In this document: positions 22,057 to 34,368 of the stretch, piece after piece
Numbering within the stretch: the first letter of the stretch is position 1
How the letters are laid out: every line of letters begins with the position of its first letter
Assembly: GCA_037962975.1 (NCBI GenBank)
Contig: CM075672.1
Span: forward strand, 129,566,001 to 129,630,000
Direction: 5' to 3'
Length of the DNA: 64,000 nucleotides
From: Clitoria ternatea
Lineage: Eukaryota; Streptophyta; Magnoliopsida; Fabales; Fabaceae
Position numbers and translations under genes: made by a program
Notes under the pieces: model-generated
The model's database searches: none
Seen by the model: the letters and a program-made list of their open reading frames with translations, nothing else
Told to the model about the DNA's origin: nothing

Positions 22057-23264
22057 ACAGGGGTCATTCGCCTGAGCGAGACCCTAAGGTATCTAGGCGA
22101 AATCCGAGAGTCGCTTAAGCGAGTGCTGACTCGCTTGAGCGAATGCCGACTCGCTTGAGCGAATGCCACACATTAATCCTGAACTAACAAGACGTACACG
22201 GGAACTCACATCGGGGTTTCACTCGGTAAAAGGGTTTACTCAGCAACAGGGTTTCACTCAGAAAACACTCAACTTCCATCCACTCAGGCATACCACACTT
22301 GACTCATTACTACCCTTCACTCAAAAAGGTTCGCTCGGTCACAGCTCCCTCAGGGATAATTTAACCTCCTACACTCGGTAAGAGTTTCTCTAGATATCTT
22401 CACTCGGAAAATACCCTCACCTTACTTCACTCAGAAGAAGCTCTCTCGGCCACATTTTACTCAGAACATTCTCACCTTCCCTCGGAAGCACTCTAATTTT
22501 CACTTGGAAACATTCTACTTTTCTTCACTCGGAATCATGATACACCTTCTTCACTCGGAATCATTATACACTTTCTTCACTCGGAATCACTATACTCTTT
22601 CTTCACTCGGAACATTCTCCCAGCTAATCTCACTCGAGACATTCTAACCTTCCATCCAGAAGGGGGTTTCTCGGTTATTCTTTACTCGGAAAGAGGGGCG
22701 GGGATTTCACATAGTGGTGAAACAGACACCAAACCGACTGGCCCTCGCTCAAACAGTAATGAATCCACTCGGGCAAGACTCGCTCGGCAATTGACTGTTA
22801 CAGCAAACACGTGAAAATAAATATCAAGCCTAATATAATATAAATTCACATCCGACTCAATTTAGGTCAGCACACAGATAATATCACACACTCGAAAAAA
22901 CTCCTTATACACATATATATTACACAATCACTCAAAATCACTTGGGCCTTGGCATCGACCTCCCCCTTAGTGCGCCTCCAGGGCTCCGACCTCCTCCCTG
23001 TCACTGGTTACTAAATTGAAAACAACAGCAAGGGTGAGTGTTTGGCATCATAATTAATATAGAACGGAATTTAACAAGTTATATATATATAAGTTCCATC
23101 CGATTGCATTTTCATCACTCTACAAATCACACTCGGCAATTATAATACATCATACTCGGTAATTAATTCACACCCGGCAGTTACAACATTTCGCACTCGG
23201 CGAGTAAAGCATTTCACACTCGGCAGATACAGCACATCACACTCGGCAAACATAATAATCCACA

Positions 23265-23560
23265 TTCGGCCAATATAACAAATTTCACTCTACAAATATA
23301 ACAAATTTCACTCGACAAATATAATAAATTTCACTTGGCAAATATAACAAATTTCACTCGGCAATTATAACAAATTTCACTTGGTAAATATAACAAATTT
23401 TACTCAGCAAATATAACAAATTTCACTCGGCAAATATAATAAATTTTACTCGGCAAATATAACAAATTTCACTCAGCAAATATAACAAATTTTACTCAGC
23501 AAATATAACAAATTTCACTCGGCAAATATAACAAATTTTACTCGGTAAATCTACACATCA
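23265..23560 (-). repeat. 22-bp tandem array in Tekay copy 2, 3' LTR
   Basis: About thirteen units near TTCACTCGGCAAATATAACA plus AA. Same position in the LTR as the 23-bp array of copy 1 (reverse complement GCCGAGTG...TATATT), but with a different unit. Confidence 0.9.
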
Positions 23561-25099
23561 CAACTAATAATTCATCAATTATCACAACTAACTCTCAGAT
23601 AAAATTTGACGCCTAGTATCCGGATACTAAAAGGATCGATCTTTAGCTGGGAGTCCGACTTGACATCCCGTGAACCCGACTTGGTTCACCGAGCCTGACT
23701 TGGCTCCCCCTCAACCACTGGGTCAAAGACCTCTGGGTAGCTTAACTGGGTCCGACGTGACCACTGAAGCCAAAAACAGGGTAATTCATACTGTTGGTCG
23801 TCCTCCACCATATAATCACATATCATAATCATAAAATCCGTTTACTGGAAGCCTGTCAGGAGCCGCTCCTTGCTCGTGCAACGCACCGGCGACCACTCCC
23901 CGCCCTCAATAGTATACAGAGTATCTCATACACAATATGTAACTCAATATAACAAACATTATCAATCTCATGCCACACATAGCAATTACTTATCATACAT
24001 TTCTCATCATATCACGAGTGGCCATTATCAACACATACTCATCACTCGGGCGACCTGCTTGTCAAGCCCGACTTCACACTGCCACTACACTGATTGTCAC
24101 AACATCAACCATTTCAAAATCATCATTATCATAAGCCACACACACACCCGATCCTCAACCGATCAGTATGCATATTCACACATGCATATACATTCACAAC
24201 ACACACCCGATCCTAAACCGATCGGTGTGTACATTCATACGTATATTCATATACATATTAATAGTTTTCATTCAACATCAACTCTCACTCAGTTCACAGT
24301 CATTACAATGACTCGGACATTATGTCCTATTCTAATTAATTATAACCCGAACACCCCCTTACCTCGGTTCCAAGCTTCAATGATCTGCTCCTGGTGTTGA
24401 TCTCGTCCTCTGAGCACTGGGTTCGCAGTCTCAGCTCCGTCAATCAGCCTTTTGTTGTTTGATCTACTACCTACGGGTCGGAATGCAAAAACCTGTTAAC
24501 TTAACACCTCGGCTCTAAGGGTCACATTCGAGCTCACACTCACCAGAGGAGTGGAGAACAGGCCCATACACAGCCATGCATGGCCACTCAATCACCAAAG
24601 GAACGAAAGGGAACAGGGAAACAAAATACAACGGATCAGTGGACTCACCTTGATGCCACGGTCACGAAACTGAGCTTAGAACTCGGTTTTGATGCAAACG
24701 AGATCCTCTCCTAGAGCATGCAACTCAGCGATGAAGAAAGAAGAAGATGAACTGTAACAAAAACAAATGAAGAAGAAGAGAGAAAAGCAATGGTTCGCGC
24801 GTGTGGGTGAGAAAATGAGAGAGAGAGAGGAAAAGAAGCGTTTTATTTAAGGCCAGGGGCAACCGGTAACCTCCCCAGCCGGTTACCCCCCATTTCTAAT
24901 CATCATTTCATTAATCAGTTAATAACTCCTCCTCCTTCTAATCACTCCACGTTTAACCAATCAGATAATTTCATTTACATTGGCCATATATAATTATTCA
25001 TGATCTCCCCATAATGTAAAAATATCAAATAAATTCCTAAAATAATTTTTAATATTTTTCCACTACACACAACTCCACTAAATTGACCGGGATGTTACA

Positions 25100-25118
25100 T
25101 CCACCCCCTAAAAGGGGA
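25100..25118 (-). other. Polypurine tract, Tekay copy 2
   Basis: On the minus strand CCTTTTAGGGGGTGGA runs directly into the LTR start TGTAACATCC, matching copy 1. Confidence 0.85.
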
Positions 25119-25132
25119 TTTCGTCCCCAAAA

Positions 25133-26130
25133 TCAATGAACCGATTGAAAGAGATTGCGGTACATCTGCCTCATGTTCGATTCTAATTCCCAAGTCTAGG
25201 TTATCCAATCCAGATTCTGCCACTTCACTTTCACCAATGGAACCTCCTTATTTCTTAGCCGTTTGGTTTGATACCCTTCAATACTGATCGGTATAGCTTC
25301 CACCGTCAGGTCCTCCTTCAATTCAATTGAGTCACTCGGCACAATCATCATGTCAGACGGAATATAGGCTCGGAGTTGTGATACGTGAAACATATTGTGG
25401 ATGTTGGTCAACGACTGGGGAAGATCCAGTCGGTAAGCAACATCACTGATCCGTTCCAATATTTGGTATGGTCCGATGTATCTCGGATTAAGCTTTTGGC
25501 TCTTCAAAATCTGACCTACACCTTTGGTCGGTGAAATCTTCAGGAACACCCAGTCGCCCACCAGAAATTCAAGCGGTCTATGCCGATTGTCATAATAACT
25601 CTTCTGTCGGTCTTGGGCAGTCTTTATCTTCTCTCGGATTAGAGTGACTTGTTCATTCATTTCTTGAATCAGCTCGGGCCCCAGATGAATGGCATCGCCA
25701 TTCTCATTCCAACAAAGTGGTGTACGACACCTCCGTCCATAAAGAGCTTCATAAGGAGCCATCCCAATACTGCTATGATAGCTGTTATTGTATGCAAACT
25801 CTACCAAGGGCAAATACCTCTCCCATGATCCGCCCTGCTCCAACACACATGCCCTCAGCATATCCTCAAGAGTCTGTATTGTCCACTCCGACTGGCCATC
25901 GGTCTGAGGATGGTAAGCCGAGCTCAGTCTGAGCTCAGTACCCAATTCTTGTTGCAGACTCCCCCAAAATCTCGAAGTGAATCGAGGATCCCGATCGGAA
26001 ATAATGCTTGAGGGTACACCGTGCAGTCATACAATCTCAGCAACATACAGCCTAGCCAGTCGGTCCAACGACCATTTCATATTCATTGCCAGAAAGTGAG
26101 CACTCTTGGTTAGTCGGTCAATAATTACCA
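25133..26130 (-). pseudogene. Integrase core to chromodomain-like tail, Tekay copy 2
   Basis: A one-base deletion near 26130 shifts the frame after GCNAIW. TGA 26027-26029 then replaces the Arg of IVRLHGVPS. The open stretch 25196-25945 holds YHPQTDGQSEWT (catalytic Glu), a clean GDWVFLKISPTKG, NPRYIGPYQILERI, FHVSQLRAYIP and RLRNKEVPLVKVKWQN. TAG 25196-25198 interrupts before TWELESNMRQMY. The natural stop seen in copy 1 is lost and translation would end at 25133-25135. Confidence 0.88.
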
Positions 26131-26781
26131 GATTGCGTTGCACCCAGATCGGGTACAAGGTAGCCCGGATACGAAGTCCATGGTAATGCTTTCCCACTTC
26201 CAGATCGGAATCTCCGGAGGTTGAAGCAAACCTAGGGGTCTTTGATGTTCAACTTTGCACTTCTGGCATATCACACAGGATTTCACGTACTCGGTTATGG
26301 CCTTCTTTATGCCCGGCCACCAGAATTCCTTCTTCAAGTCGTGATACATCTTTGTCACACCGGGATGAATACTCAAAGAACTTCGATGTGCCTCAGCCAG
26401 CACGGCCTGTCTGAAATCACCGGTTGCAGGCACCACCACTCGGTCTCGAAATCTCCATATTCCATCATTACCCCGAGTTAACTCCATATCCTTGCCTCGT
26501 GCCTGAGTGTCAATCAGTTTCAGCAACTCCTCATCGTCTTTCTGAGCAACAGCAATAGATTCTAGAAATTCGTTGGAGATCTTCAATATTCCAACTGTCA
26601 TTCGGTTTGGAGCGTCCATAACGACTCTAATGTTCATATCCCTAAAGCTCTCCAGCAATTCCTGCTCTCTGCCCATCAAGTAAGTCCTGTGTAATACCTT
26701 CCTGCTCAGCGCATCGGCAACAACATTCGCTTTGCCCGGGTGGTACCTTAAGTCGAAGTCATAGTCCTTTAAGTACTCCAC
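26125..26781 (-). pseudogene. End of RNase H and integrase zinc region, Tekay copy 2
   Basis: In phase with the upstream RT frame but separated by TGA 26782-26784 (RQRR-stop-VEYL; copy 1 has Trp). It contains DLRYHPGKANVVADALSRK, the HHCC region (HRSSLSIHPG, FWWPGIKKAI, CVICQKC) and IWKWESITMDFVSGLP with the first catalytic Asp of integrase. It supplies intact residues against which most copy 1 stops can be read. Confidence 0.88.
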
Positions 26782-27747
26782 TCATCTCCTCTGCCTCATA
26801 TTTAGCTTTTTTTGATCGAATAAATATTTCAAGCTTTTGTGGTCACTAAATACCACAAAGCGAGACCCATATAGGTAATGGTGCCAAATCTTCAATGCAT
26901 ATACCACTGCTGCCAGCTCCAGATCATAAGTCCGATAGTTCAATTCATGGGGCCTCAATTGCCTGGAAGCATAGGCAATCACCCGGTCAGATTGCATCAG
27001 CACACATCCCAAACCGAACTTGGATGCATCGCAATACACTATAAATTCCTGTGTCACATCAGGCAATGCAAGCACAGAGGCAGTTGTCAAACACTGTTTG
27101 AGAGTCTGGAAACTCAATTTGCATTTTTCCGACCACACAAATGGACTCTCTTTTCTTGTTAACCGAGTCAGAGGAAGTGTTATCCGAGAGAACCCTTCAA
27201 TAAAACGCCGATAGTATCCAGCTAATCTGAGGAAACTCCTGATTTCAGTTACCGACCTCGGCCTCTCCCAAGCCATAACCGCCTCAATTTTTGTCGGATC
27301 AACCGAGACACCCTCTCGGGAAATCACATGTCCCAAAAATTGTACACTACTTTCCCAGAAATCACATTTGGATAGCTTAGCATACAACTTCTTCTCTCGG
27401 AGTATCTGCAAAACAATCTGGAGGTGTTTATCATGCTCCTCAACTGACTTCGAATACACCAGAATGTCATCAATGAATACCACCACAAACTGGTCCAAGT
27501 ATGGTTGAAAAATCTGATTCATGTAGTCCATGAAGATGGCAGGGGCATTCATCACTCCAACGGGCATTACAATGTACTCGAAGTGCCCATACCGAGTCCA
27601 AAACGCTGTCTTCGAAATATCTTCCGGCCTCACTCGAATCTGGTGATATCTCGACCTCAAGTCGATCTTAGAAAACACCACAGCGCCTCTCAACTGGTCC
27701 AGCAAATCATCAATCCGAGGCAATGGATATTTATTTTTAACCGTCAA
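26782..27747 (-). pseudogene. Reverse transcriptase and RNase H, Tekay copy 2
   Basis: Begins after TAG 27757-27759, the same codon as TAG 2464 in copy 1 (YR-stop-LNK). Contains KIDLRSRYHQIRV, FIDDILVYSKSVEEH (the catalytic double Asp) and RNase H motifs IVYCDASKFGLG, YDLELAAVVYALK and FSDHKSLKYL. Apart from the flanking stops the domain is uninterrupted over 321 residues. Confidence 0.9.
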
Positions 27748-28802
27748 TTTATTTAGCTATCGGTAATCGATGCATATTCGTATGCTACCATCCTTCTTCT
27801 TTACCAATAATACCGGAGATCCCCATGGTGAGGCACTCAGTCGGATAAAGTCTTTTTCGAGCATCTCATTCACTTGCTTCTTTACTTCGGCCGATTCCAC
27901 CGAAGACATCCTATATGGCGCACGGGACACCGGCTCGGCCCCGGGAATCAAGTCAATAGAGAAATCAATCAGCCGACTGGGAGGCAACTCTGAAATTTCT
28001 TCCGGAAAAACATTAGGGAATTCACATACAACAGGAATATCACTCGGCATAAGGTTATACCGACCTCCGAGGCAAATAAAATAACATATGTGGCTGAGAC
28101 ATCACTCACCACGTTCTTCTTGTCGAGTTCTTGGGAGAAAACAATACTCTTTCGATAGCAGTCGACCATCACATGATTAGCAGCTAGCCAATCGAGACCT
28201 AAGATAACATCTAAGTTCCTCAACGACATACAGATAAAATTCACTCGGAAAGTACGATCTTCTACTTGTATCGGTAATTCTCTACACACGGTGGTTGCAC
28301 GGAAAGTGGAACCGGTAGGAGTGGAAACAATAAGAGCGTTCTCCATTAAACCGATCAGCAAACCAAGCCGTCGCACACAACTCTCAGAAATAAATGAATG
28401 GGTCGTGCCCGAATCATAAATTACGTCAACAAGATAGCCATAGATGAGACACTTACTCTGTACCAAGTTGTCATTCCTCATAGCTTCCGAGGCATCAAAA
28501 GCAAATACCCGCCCGGTCATGGCATTCTGGGTGCCACTGGACTGGGCATCAGATCTTCCCAATTGTTGGCCTCCCCGACCAGCACCATGCCTGCCTCCTC
28601 TCGGAAGATTGGCACCCTGAGTCCCAGAAGTGTTGGCTCGGTTGCCCTGCCTGCTCTGCTGCTGCCTCTGTGGGCAATCGGGCCTGAGGTGTCCTGACTG
28701 TCCACATTGGAAGCAAACGACCCGATTGGCCGGACAGTGTTTTGAAATATGGCCCTCCTGGCCACAATTGTAGCATGCACGGCTACCAAACTGGTTACCC
28801 AA
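27748..28802 (-). pseudogene. Zinc knuckles, protease and RT start, Tekay copy 2
   Basis: Residues after TGA 28803-28805 include both intact CCHC knuckles, CYNCGQEGHISKHC and CFQCGQSGHLRPDC. The protease follows with YDSGTTHSFIS; the usual DSGA Ala is Thr here. A one-base deletion near 28065 (copy 1 GAGGGTCGG, copy 2 GAGGTCGG) moves the frame to 27757-28050, which carries the RT approach region FPDVFPEEIS-like and PWGSPVLLVKKKDGS. Confidence 0.88.
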
Positions 28803-29546
28803 TCAGCCAGTAGAACCTCGACTGGAAGAGGATGAAGATGTAGCAGAAGACTTGCCGCCCCAAAAGAATTGGCCCATCCTCTTGAAGCTGAATCCTTTTG
28901 CCTTCAGTGGCTTATTGTCTCTCGGCTGAGATGTTCTCTGGTACTGCACTTCTTCCGTCAGTCGAGCCTTGTTCACAAGAGTCGGGTAATCCCGAATCTC
29001 CATTGGCACAATTACACTACGGAGCTCAATCTGTAGTCCCGCCTCGTACTTGGCACACTTGCTGCCCTCAGTTCTTTCCAATGAAAAAGGATGGTAAAAA
29101 TCACACAGCTCGTCGAACTTGCTGGTGTACTCGGCCACAGACATCCGACCCTGTTCCAGCTTCAGGAACTCCATCTCCTTCCGGATCTTGTAGTTATCTG
29201 GAAAATACTTGACCAGAAACCTCTTTCGGAAATTTGCCCATACAAGTGGTTCACCGGCTGCGTTCATCTGCACCTTTACCCGGGACCACCATACTCTAGC
29301 CTCATCCTTTAATTGATAAGTGGCAAACAGAACCTTCTGCTCCTCCGAGCACTCGAAATATTCGAAGGCCTGTTCAATGTCCCTGATCCAAATATATGGC
29401 CTGTCATAATCGTGCCCTCCCCTATAGACCGGGGGATTCCTTCTCAGGAATTTATCCAGAGTGGGACCAGACTCGGTCCTACTCATCAGCTGGGTAAATT
29501 TGGAGAAGAAATTGTCTCCTCCACCAGAACTGGTTCCTTCGGCCAT
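28803..29546 (-). pseudogene. gag, Tekay copy 2
   Basis: 247 residues from MAEGTSSGGGDNFFSKFTQLM. It has the gag domain (WIRDIEQAFEYFECSEEQK, AEYTSKFDELCDFYHPF) and a Ser-rich stretch. It ends at TGA 28803-28805, where copy 1 reads Arg (STGRSS), a CGA-to-TGA change. The frame would otherwise run into the knuckle region. Structural coat protein of the particle. Confidence 0.88.
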
Positions 29547-29765
29547 AATGTAATTCTACAATGAGCAAACACATCACCATTAATAACCAATGCTCACCAG
29601 GGAGTCGGAGATTTACCTCATACACATAAAATACAACGCCACTGGAGTTCCAAGGGAACAATGCCAAGCTGCACAAACAACAACAAACACAGCATAATAG
29701 AATACGGACAGCCCAATATAGGACTCACACATCACTGGGATGACCCATACACCCGGCTCTAGAAA

Positions 29766-29782
29766 GAACCGCTCTGATACCA
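29766..29782 (-). other. Primer binding site, initiator-Met tRNA type, Tekay copy 2
   Basis: The minus strand reads TGGTATCAGAGCGGTTC two bases after the 5' LTR end. Identical core to copy 1. The leader is 29547-29765. Confidence 0.92.
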
Positions 29783-29784
29783 AC

Positions 29785-32700
29785 TGTAACATCCTAGGTT
29801 GATTTACCTTTTTATTTACACACGAAAAATTATTTCCACAATAAATTTTTCGCGTTAAATAAAAATTGGATCTTAATATGAAATAATATTTACTTCCCTT
29901 AATAAATAATCCACTCGGCCTTGATGTAAAATAATATTTACATCTTTTAGTTACATTCTAAATAATAAAATCATACTCAGTATAAACAAAACCGATCTAA
30001 AATAAATCCTTTAATAAAAGTGTTAAAAGTAATAACCGATCGGAAATGATTCAACTCGGGAATGATATAAAATAGTATTCACTTAAGTATATTCAAAATA
30101 ATAATAAGAGTGTTTGCAAAATAATATCTGATCGGAAACTCATCTTTTAATAAAATGGAGGTAAAATAGCGGGAGGAGAAGAAGAAGAAGAAGAAGAAGA
30201 CAGGGGTCATTCGCCTGAGCGAGACCCCAAGGTATCTAGGCGAAATCTGAGAGTCGCTTAAGCGAGTGCCGACTCGCTTGAGCGAATGCCACACATTAAG
30301 CCTGAACTAACAAGACGTACACGGGAACTCACATCGGGGTTTCACTCAGTAAAAAGGTTTACTCGGCAAAAGGGTTTCACTCGGAAAACACTCAACTTCC
30401 ATCTACTCGGGCATACCACACTTGACTCATTACTACCCTTCACTCAAAAAGGTTTGCTTGGTCACGGCTCCCTCAGGGATAATTTAACCTCCTACACTCG
30501 GTAAGAGTTTCTCCAGATATGTTCACTCGGAAAATACCCTAACCTTACTTCACTTAGAAGAAGTTCTCTCGGCCATATTTTACTCAAAACATTCTCACCT
30601 TCCCTCGGAAGCACTCTAATTTTCACTCAAAAACATTCTACTTTTCTTCACTCGGAATCATGATACACCTTCTTCACTCAGAATCATTATACACTTTCTT
30701 CACTCGGAATCAGTATACTCTTTCTTCACTCGGAATATTCTCCCAGCCAATCTCACTCGGGACATTCTAACCTTCCACCCAGAAGGGGGTTTCTCAGTTA
30801 TTCTTTACTCGGAAAGAGGGGCGGGGATTTCACATAGTGGTGAAACAGACACCAAACCGACTGGCCCTCACTCAAACAGTAATGAATCCACTCGGGCAAG
30901 ACTCGCTCGGTAATAGACTGTTACAGCGAACACGTGAAAATAAATATCAAGCATAATATAATATAAATTCACATCCGACTCAATTTAGGTCAGCACACAG
31001 ATAATATCACACACTCAAAAAAACTCCTTATACACATATATATTACACAATCACTCAAAATCACTCGGGCCTTGGCATCGACCTCCCCCTTCGTGCGCCT
31101 CCAGGGCTCCGACCTCCTCCCTGTCACTGGTTACTAAATTGAAAACAACAGCAAGGGTGAGTGTTTGGCATCATAATTAATATAGAATGGAATTTAACAA
31201 GTTATATATATATATATAAGTTCCGTCCAATTGCATTTTCATCACTCCGCAAATCACACTCGGTAATTATAATACATCATACTCGGTAATTAATTCACAC
31301 CCGGCAGTTACAACATTTTGTACTCGGCGAGTAAAGCATTTCACACTCGGCAGATACAGCACATCATACTCGGCATACATAATAATCCACATTCGGCCAA
31401 TATAACAAATTTCACTCGGCAAATATAACAAATTTCACTCGGCAAATATAACAAATTTCACTCGGTAAATATAACAAATTTCACTCGGCAATTATAACAA
31501 ATTTCACTCGGTAAATATAACAAATTTCACTCGGCAAATATAACAAATTTTACTCGGCAAATATAACAAATTTCACTCGGCAAATATAACAAATTTTACT
31601 CGGCAAATATAACAAATTTCACTCGGCAAATATAACAAATTTTACTCGGTAAATCTACACATCACAACTAATAATTCATCAGTTATCACAACTAACTCTC
31701 AGATAAAATTTGACGCCTAGTATCCGGATACTAAAAGGATCGACCTTCAGCTGGGAGTCTGACTTGACATCCCGTGAACCCGACTTGGTTCACCGAGCCC
31801 GACTTGGATCCCCCTCAACCACTGGGTCAAAGACCTCTGGGTAGCTTAACTGGGTCTGACTTAACCACTGAAGCCAAAAATAGGGTAGTTCATACCGTTG
31901 GTCATCCTCCACCACATAATCACGTATCATAATCATACAATCCGTTTACTGGAAGCCTGTCAGGAGCCGCTCCTTACTCGTGCAACGCACCGACGACCAC
32001 TCCCCGCCCTCAACAGTATACGGAGTATCTCATACACAATATGTAACTCAATATAACAAACATTATCAATCTCATGCCACACATAGAAATTACTTATCAT
32101 ACATATACAATTCACATTTCTCATCATATCATGAGTGGCCATTATCAACACATACTCATCACTCGGGTGACCTGCTTGTCAAGCCCGGTTTCACACTGCC
32201 ACTACACCGATTGTCACAACATCAACCATTTCAAAATCATCATTATCATAAGCCACACACACACCCGATCCTCAACCGATCGGTGTGCACATTCACACAT
32301 GCATATATATTCACAACACACACCCGATCCTAAACCGATCGATGTGTACATTCATACGTACATTCATATACATATTCACAGTTTTCATTCAGCATCAACT
32401 CTCACTCGGTTCATAGTGATTACAATGACTCGGATAGTATGTCCTATTCTAATTAATTATAACCCGAACACCCCCTTACCTCGGTTCCAAGCTTCAATGA
32501 TCTGCTCCTGGTGTCGATCTCGTCCTCTGAGCACTGGGTTCGCAGTCTCAGCTCCGTCAATCAGCCTTTCGTTGTTTGATCTACTACCTACGGGTCGGAA
32601 TGCAAAAACCTATTAACTTAACACCCTGGGCTCTAGGGGTCACATTCGAGCTCACACTCACCAGAGGAGTGGAGAACAGGCCCATACACAGCCATGCATG

Positions 32701-33211
32701 GCCACTCAGTCACCAAAGGAATGAAAGGGAATAGGGAAACAAAATGCAACGGATCAGTGGACTCACCTTGAGGCCACGGTCACGAAACTGAGCTTAGAAC
32801 TCGGTTTTGATGCAAATGAGATCCTCTCCTAGAGCATGCAACTCAGTGATGAAGAAGGAAGAAGATGAACAGTAACAGAAACAAATGAAGAAGAAGAGAG
32901 AAAAGCAATGGTTCGCGCGTATGGGTGAGAAAATGAGAGAGAGGAAAAGAAGCCTTTTATTTAAGGCTAGGGGCAACCGGTAACCTCCCCAACCGGTTAC
33001 CCCCCATTTCTAATCATCATTTCATTAATCGGTTAACAACTCCTCCTCCTTCTAATCACTCCACGTTTAACCAATCAGATAATTTCATTTACATTGGCCA
33101 TATATAATTATTCATGATCTCCCGATAATGTAAAAATATCAAATAAATTCCTAGAATAATTTAATATTTTTCCACTACACACAACTCCACTAAATTGACC
33201 GGGATGTTATA
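29785..33211 (-). repeat. 5' LTR of Tekay copy 2 (3427 bp)
   Basis: Direct repeat of 21573-25099, starting TGTAACATCCTAGG and ending GGGATGTTATA in + orientation; the last CA has mutated to TA. It carries a short GAA run, an ACTCGG-rich zone, a 22-bp array (31390-31650) and a TATA-like site at about 32955. Many scattered transitions separate the two LTRs, so it looks older than copy 1. Confidence 0.92.
31390..31650 (-). repeat. 22-bp tandem array in Tekay copy 2, 5' LTR
   Basis: About twelve units near TTCACTCGGCAAATATAACA plus AA. More homogeneous than the partner array at 23265-23560, where several units have ACTCAG or ACTTGG. Confidence 0.9.
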
Positions 33212-33216
33212 TTTAT

Positions 33217-33820
33217 CACCTATTTTCTTTTACTGTTGTGCAATACTTAATCGTTGAAATTGAAGATAATGTCCCTAGGGACCTAAACTTTCTTTGCTCT
33301 GTAATAGGAACTTAAGTTGAAATCAATATGCCACTCTTTTGAAGTTTATGACGTAACCCTTATAAGGGAAATTGGTCATGTCTCCTTGTCGGGGTTGGAT
33401 GAAATGATTTTTTTATGAAGTTATAACTTTATTAATTTAGTTCATAAGAATTTACTTACGTCGCTCATTGGGGTCTGGTATGGCCTTTAAAAAGGTCCAA
33501 TCCTGGCCACTCGTTGGGGCCAAGTAACCAATCCTTTTTTAAGGGAATAGGGTGCCGCTCATTGGGATCTGGTATGGCCTCATACGAGGTTTAATCCTCA
33601 CCACTCATTGGGGATAATTCCTTGATACAAGCAGAAATATAACAGAAAGTGTAACGATTTAGACACCAAATAATTTTATTAAATATTGGATATACGTCTG
33701 AGCTATGTTGGGACATGCCTCATTAAAACTTTCTTGAGGAAAACCCAATAGGACAAAACCTCAAGTTAGGAAAAGGAGTACATGACTATTATCCAACTAG
33801 TTGTAGTACACTCTCAAGTT
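33217..33820 (-). other. Tat 3' spacer with tandem repeats
   Basis: Non-coding continuation of the Tat element after Tekay copy 2. Two units with CGCTCATTGGGRTCTGGTAT and CCACTCRTTGGGG recur about 94 bp apart (33462 and 33556). Tandem repeats in this post-pol position are known for Tat/Ogre elements. Confidence 0.65.
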
Positions 33821-34368
33821 CTATACATTCCACTTGTTTCTTATGGGAGTTCTATCCAATGTCTTAAGGCAGTAGGTGCCTTTACCTATCACATCGGATA
33901 CACGGTAGGGCCCTTCCCATGTCGGTGCTAGTTTTCCTTGATGAGCAAACTTACTCCCAATGTTGGCATTATGTAATACTAGATCTCCAACTTCAAAGCA
34001 TCTTTGAGAGACCATCTTGTTATAGCGTAATGCGGCGTTGGCTTTTATAGCCTGATCTTGAACAAAAGATTCTACTTTAAGCTCTTTAATAACATCTAGC
34101 TCATTTTAAAGGTGTTCATCGTTATTGGAGATTGAAAAATGTTGCACCATGGCAAAAGATGTCTAAAGCTCAACCGATATCAAAGCTTTAAACCCGTAGG
34201 TTAGCCAAAAGGGAGATTCGTTGGTTGACGAATGAGGTGTGGTCCAGTAAGCCCACAATACATGACAAAGTTGGTTGGCCCAATTCCTTTTTTCCTCTCC
34301 CAAAATTTTCTTCAGGTCCTTAAGAATTTCACGATTGGCCACCTCTGCCTGGCCATTGGTTTTGGTGT
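33821..34368 (-). pseudogene. Tat integrase, C-terminal half
   Basis: Minus-strand reading gives NGQAEVANREIL (34320-34370) with the catalytic Glu. Other frames follow with stops, then VGDLVLHNANIGSKFAHQGK, LAPTWEGPYRVSDVIGKGTY and LKTLDRTPIRNKWNV (33821-34015), the typical end of Tat integrase. The coding sequence is cut at 34369 by a non-autonomous LTR element, and the other half resumes at 37229-37233. Confidence 0.8.

Larger units (their letters stand above)
21573..25099 (-). repeat. 3' LTR of Tekay copy 2 (3527 bp)
   Basis: In + orientation it runs from TGTAACATCCTAGG to GACCGGGATGTTACA. Direct repeat of 29785-33211. It contains an expanded GAA tract (about 21985-22055), ACTCGG-rich sequence (22200-22700), a 22-bp tandem array (23265-23560) and a TTTATTTAAGG TATA-like site (24841). 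ORFs on + at 23870-24400 are low-complexity and unsupported. Confidence 0.92.
21573..33211 (-). mobile_element. Tekay-type chromovirus, copy 2, full length
   Basis: Two LTRs (21573-25099 and 29785-33211) bracket a reversed polypurine tract, pol, gag and an iMet primer site, all on the minus strand. Proteins are closely related to copy 1. The flanks are ATTAT and TTTAT, a 5-bp target duplication with one change, and the element splits the Tat 3' spacer. LTR lengths differ by 100 bp, partly from a GAA microsatellite. Five in-frame stops and two one-base deletions disable it. Confidence 0.92.

Noticed and set aside
21867..22169. ORFs with long poly-Phe or poly-Lys runs
   Set aside because: They are translations of the GAA/TTC microsatellite in the LTR, with no domain and not preserved in the partner LTR.
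23265..23560. Regular 22-bp repeats resembling a CRISPR array
   Set aside because: Units are contiguous with no unique spacers, in a plant LTR. A minisatellite explains them.
23870..24400. 176-residue + ORF in the copy 2 3' LTR, with a like ORF at 32074-32616
   Set aside because: Similarity only reflects the two LTRs being copies of each other. Composition is His/Thr/Tyr-rich from CA/TA-rich DNA, and the ORF lies antisense in the LTR.
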